Source: an uncultured Bacteroidales bacterium (GTDB lineage: Bacteria; Bacteroidota; Bacteroidia; Bacteroidales; Muribaculaceae). From it: DNA of 64,000 nt. The notes under the pieces were generated by a model, which ran no database searches, was not told where the DNA came from, and was given only the letters and a program-made list of their open reading frames with translations. Within the stretch, counting starts at the first letter, position 1. Every line of letters starts with the position of its first letter. The stretch spans positions 23,262 to 87,261 of the forward strand of contig UQDU01000004.1 of the NCBI GenBank assembly GCA_900539915.1, given 5' to 3'. This document shows, piece by piece, positions 61,911 through 64,000 of the stretch. The translations under genes were made by a program, and so were the position numbers.

Positions 61911-61963
61911 TGTTGCAGACCCTCAAACTTGTAGGGATTCACCATGGTGCAGCCCTACAAGTT
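61911..61963. repeat. Palindromic hairpin repeat with CACCATGGTG core
   Basis: AACTTGTAGGG (61926-61936) pairs with CCCTACAAGTT (61953-61963) around the palindrome CACCATGGTG. The left flank (AACTTAAGAAG, ATCGCAGTAGGG) resembles that of the 16 kb long inverted repeat, so it is a relative with a different core. A worn trace lies at about 25090-25130. No gene in 61757-62048. Confidence 0.65.
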
Positions 61964-62048
61964 GACAGTATTTTCAACATTTACTCTACAATTTGACGGT
62001 TTGTTGCTCCGCCTTATATACTTTCACTGCGGGACTCGGGAGGGGGTG

Positions 62049-63200
62049 TCAGCGGTATTCCCCCAACGCTTTGCGGTAGACGCTGAGGAGGTCGGCAGTG
62101 AACTTCGCCGGGGTGAAACGCGCCACATAGCCGCGGCCGGCATCGACCATGGCTGTCCGCAGCGAGCCATCGTCAAGCAGACGGCTGACGGCAAAGGCCA
62201 TCTCCTCTACATCATCGGGATGCACATACAGGGCGCCCGGGCCTCCTGCCTCCTCAAGGCATGTGCCGGTGCAAGCCACTACAGGCGTACCGCAATTGAT
62301 GGCTTCGATGACAGGGATGCCGAAACCCTCCATGCGCGAGGTGTATGCAGCCACGGTAGCCCCGGCATACAGAGCCGGCAAATCGGCAAACGGAGCATCA
62401 TGCACAAAAACGACCCTTTCGCCGAGGCGTTTTTCGCGCACAAACCGCGTCAATTCGTCCATATAGGCAGTGGCACGCCCTACTATCACCGCCTTGACAT
62501 CATTGGGAAGCTGTGGCAGCGCAGCGAGCGTAAGCATCTGGTTTTTGCGCGGCTCTATGGTGCCCACACTGACTATATACCTCTCAGGCAGGGAATATTT
62601 ACACCTCACTGCAGCTATCTCGCAGTCAGTGACAGGACGGAGAAAGCCGGCATCGCACCCCTGATAGACCACATCTATTTTATCAGGTGCAATCCCGTAG
62701 GATGATATGATGTCACGGCGCGTGGCCTCCGAGACAGCGATAACGCGCGTGGCGGTCTCGGCCGCACGGCGGAACTTGAAATCATAGATAAGCCTGTCGG
62801 CACGCTTATATCCGCGAGTAAAGTGCTTGAATATCAGATCGTGGATAGTGACGACCGTAGGTATCCCGGCACGTGAGATGTCAAGGGGGAGCTCATTACT
62901 CAATCCGTGAAACAGGCCAACTCCGTCGGCTATCACATCGGAGGTGATGCCACGCTGCACGCGCCATACACCCGACACCCGGGGCCACACACGACCCCGT
63001 GGCAGCCGCATCTCCACATTGCCATGAGCCAGCACAGGAGCGAGGCGCGACGAATGGCGCATACGCGGAGCATAGAGCAGCAGACGGTCGTCAGGCAATG
63101 CGCTTGCCAACGCATCTATCACCAGACGGCTGTAATTGCCCAATCCGGTGAAATTATTTACTGCCCTCTTGGCATCAAACCCGATAATCATACCAATCAA
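62049..63200 (-). CDS. Glycosyltransferase family 4 (group 1)
   Basis: 383 residues, GT-B fold. GLGNYSRLVIDAL near the start, VVTIHDLIFKHF, RVIAVSEATRRDIISSYGI, SVGTIEPRKNQ, and the donor-site region SRMEGFGIPVIEAINCGTPVVACTGTCLEEAGG. Retaining glycosyltransferase for envelope glycans. Its start overlaps the DUF4919-like gene stop by 4 bp. Confidence 0.9.
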   Translation of the reverse strand: MIGMIIGFDAKRAVNNFTGLGNYSRLVIDALASALPDDRLLLYAPRMRHSSRLAPVLAHGNVEMRLPRGRVWPRVSGVWRVQRGITSDVIADGVGLFHGLSNELPLDISRAGIPTVVTIHDLIFKHFTRGYKRADRLIYDFKFRRAAETATRVIAVSEATRRDIISSYGIAPDKIDVVYQGCDAGFLRPVTDCEIAAVRCKYSLPERYIVSVGTIEPRKNQMLTLAALPQLPNDVKAVIVGRATAYMDELTRFVREKRLGERVVFVHDAPFADLPALYAGATVAAYTSRMEGFGIPVIEAINCGTPVVACTGTCLEEAGGPGALYVHPDDVEEMAFAVSRLLDDGSLRTAMVDAGRGYVARFTPAKFTADLLSVYRKALGEYR

Positions 63201-63838
63201 GGACGCGCGAAATAGAATATCACAGGCTCTGACTGGCCGGGCCAGTTGACCTTGACGGCATCCATGCCGTCGACCTGTGCCTGACCTATGATCTCAGAGG
63301 GTTGCAGATAGTTTCTCACAAATGCCAGAGCATCTTCAGTAGTGAGCACGATAAAAGGCTCCTCGCCTGTGACACCGCTGCCCGACGAGAATATCAGCGT
63401 ACAGATGGCGTCAATGCGTTTCTGGAAATCAGCCGCACGGGCCTTGATACGCGGTTCCGGACTGCTGGCCGCTGCGACATAGCCGCGGAAAAGCTGGTTG
63501 AGGGCCACAGGGTTCTCGCGAAGCACGGCATCGACCAGTGTCAGCGTGGCCGGATAGTCCTTCTTGGCATATGCAGCATCCACATCCGGATAGTTAGCCG
63601 CAGGTTTGTGTCCCGGCACATAGGCCTGACCGTAGTACACCACAGCCATTTCGGCAGGTGTCAGGGCCTCACCCTTCTCATACTTTGCCACGAGAGCATT
63701 GCGTTTCTCGGGGGTCTTGGTTACGACCGATGCAAGAGCCTTGCGGTCAACCTTTATACGTTCGGTAGCCATGACAGCACCGGCAGTAAGCATTACTGCC
63801 ATAAATGCAATGATGAATTTTCTGATAGTCATATACAT
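63197..63838 (-). CDS. Exported DUF4919-like protein
   Basis: 213 residues. Signal peptide (about 1-24), then EKYEKGEALTPAEMAVVYYGQAYVPG-type start (KYEKGEALTPAEMAVVYYG) and AGTE-free helical part ending KVNWPGQSEPVIFYFA. Resembles DUF4919 of Bacteroidetes; role unknown. Coupled to the GT4 gene. Confidence 0.7.
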   Translation of the reverse strand: MYMTIRKFIIAFMAVMLTAGAVMATERIKVDRKALASVVTKTPEKRNALVAKYEKGEALTPAEMAVVYYGQAYVPGHKPAANYPDVDAAYAKKDYPATLTLVDAVLRENPVALNQLFRGYVAAASSPEPRIKARAADFQKRIDAICTLIFSSGSGVTGEEPFIVLTTEDALAFVRNYLQPSEIIGQAQVDGMDAVKVNWPGQSEPVIFYFARP

Positions 63839-63880
63839 AATATTTAGAGGGTGTTTAATAACAAAAGTTAAATCCTGAGC

Positions 63881-64000
63881 TGCGGATTTTGAGATGGATT
63901 CGGGTCTGTGCTGTCATCGACGAAGTCGCTTTGCTTGCAAAGAACGAGCATAGCGGGCTATGTGACTGAGGCAAAGACCCGAAGACGCTCAAAAGCCGCA
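63881..64000. repeat. Long inverted repeat at the window end
   Basis: The left arm TGCGGATTTTGAG...TTCGGGTCT (63881-63907) pairs with AGACCCGAAGACGCTCAAAA...GCCGCA (63975-64000) around a 67-nt centre that itself can fold (TTTGCTTGCAAA). May be the end of a mobile element or a folded RNA; the window stops here. Confidence 0.55.

Overview
The window looks like a chromosomal segment of a gut Bacteroidales, most likely a Muribaculaceae-type genome. The evidence is a SusC-type receptor gene, many sigma-ABfr-style promoters (TTTG, then 19-20 bp, then TAnnTTTG), no reliance on Shine-Dalgarno sites, GldE, a T9SS-like tail protein, a FISUMP-family gene, and a threonine operon whose kinase step is an ApgM-like protein. 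Family-level placement is inference. No rRNA operon or CRISPR array was seen.

Layout. 1-938: 5' part of a susC gene with a long leader. 939-2890: non-coding accessory island holding nested palindromes, a GC-rich inverted repeat pair and a decayed microvirus (ssDNA phage) DNA pilot protein gene. 3.0-5.1 kb: ilvE and an HD-domain protein. 5.1-5.9 kb: two convergent candidate small RNAs. 5.9-17.3 kb: ribF and a HAD phosphatase, two peptidases, gdhA, pta-ackA and ddh. 17.4-21.6 kb: three GT8 and one GT2 glycosyltransferases. 21.5-25.0 kb: outer membrane factor and adaptor of an efflux system without its pump, plus a helical-repeat protein. 25.1-28.7 kb: PfkB-like protein, SIS isomerase and twin acetyltransferases. 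28.8-32 kb: gamma carbonic anhydrase, SpoU methyltransferase, WYL regulator and rplU-rpmA. 32.2-36.4 kb: WG-repeat protein, lipoprotein and membrane AraC regulator. 36.6-48.3 kb: hydrolase-murF-ddl operon, glnS, TPR protein, a tightly overlapped lysE/prmC/recX/comF cluster, and tsaE-gldE facing it. 48.7-52.2 kb: DUF3298-like lipoprotein, rpmH, a third candidate sRNA, an SDR enzyme and phoH. 52.4-59.3 kb: tRNA-Leu with a perfect 23-bp hairpin and a truncated YoeB-like toxin, then thrA-apgM-thrC-aroA. 59.3-64 kb: Cys-rich membrane protein, metal ABC permease, FISUMP pseudogene, T9SS-tail-like protein, GT4, DUF4919-like protein, and a long inverted repeat at the window end.

How the genes fit together. 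Core amino acid and carbon metabolism dominates: IlvE, GdhA, Ddh, Pta/AckA, ThrA/ApgM/ThrC and AroA. Cell envelope work comes second: glycosyltransferases, MurF/Ddl, a probable arabinose-5-phosphate isomerase, and the efflux parts.

The least ordinary features are the microvirus remnant, a dispersed long inverted repeat built on an 18-bp perfect palindrome (four copies), three promoter-to-terminator small RNA candidates, a PfkB protein with a broken catalytic motif, an efflux operon with no pump, and a tRNA-linked hairpin beside a beheaded toxin gene. All functions are read from sequence by eye; no search was run.
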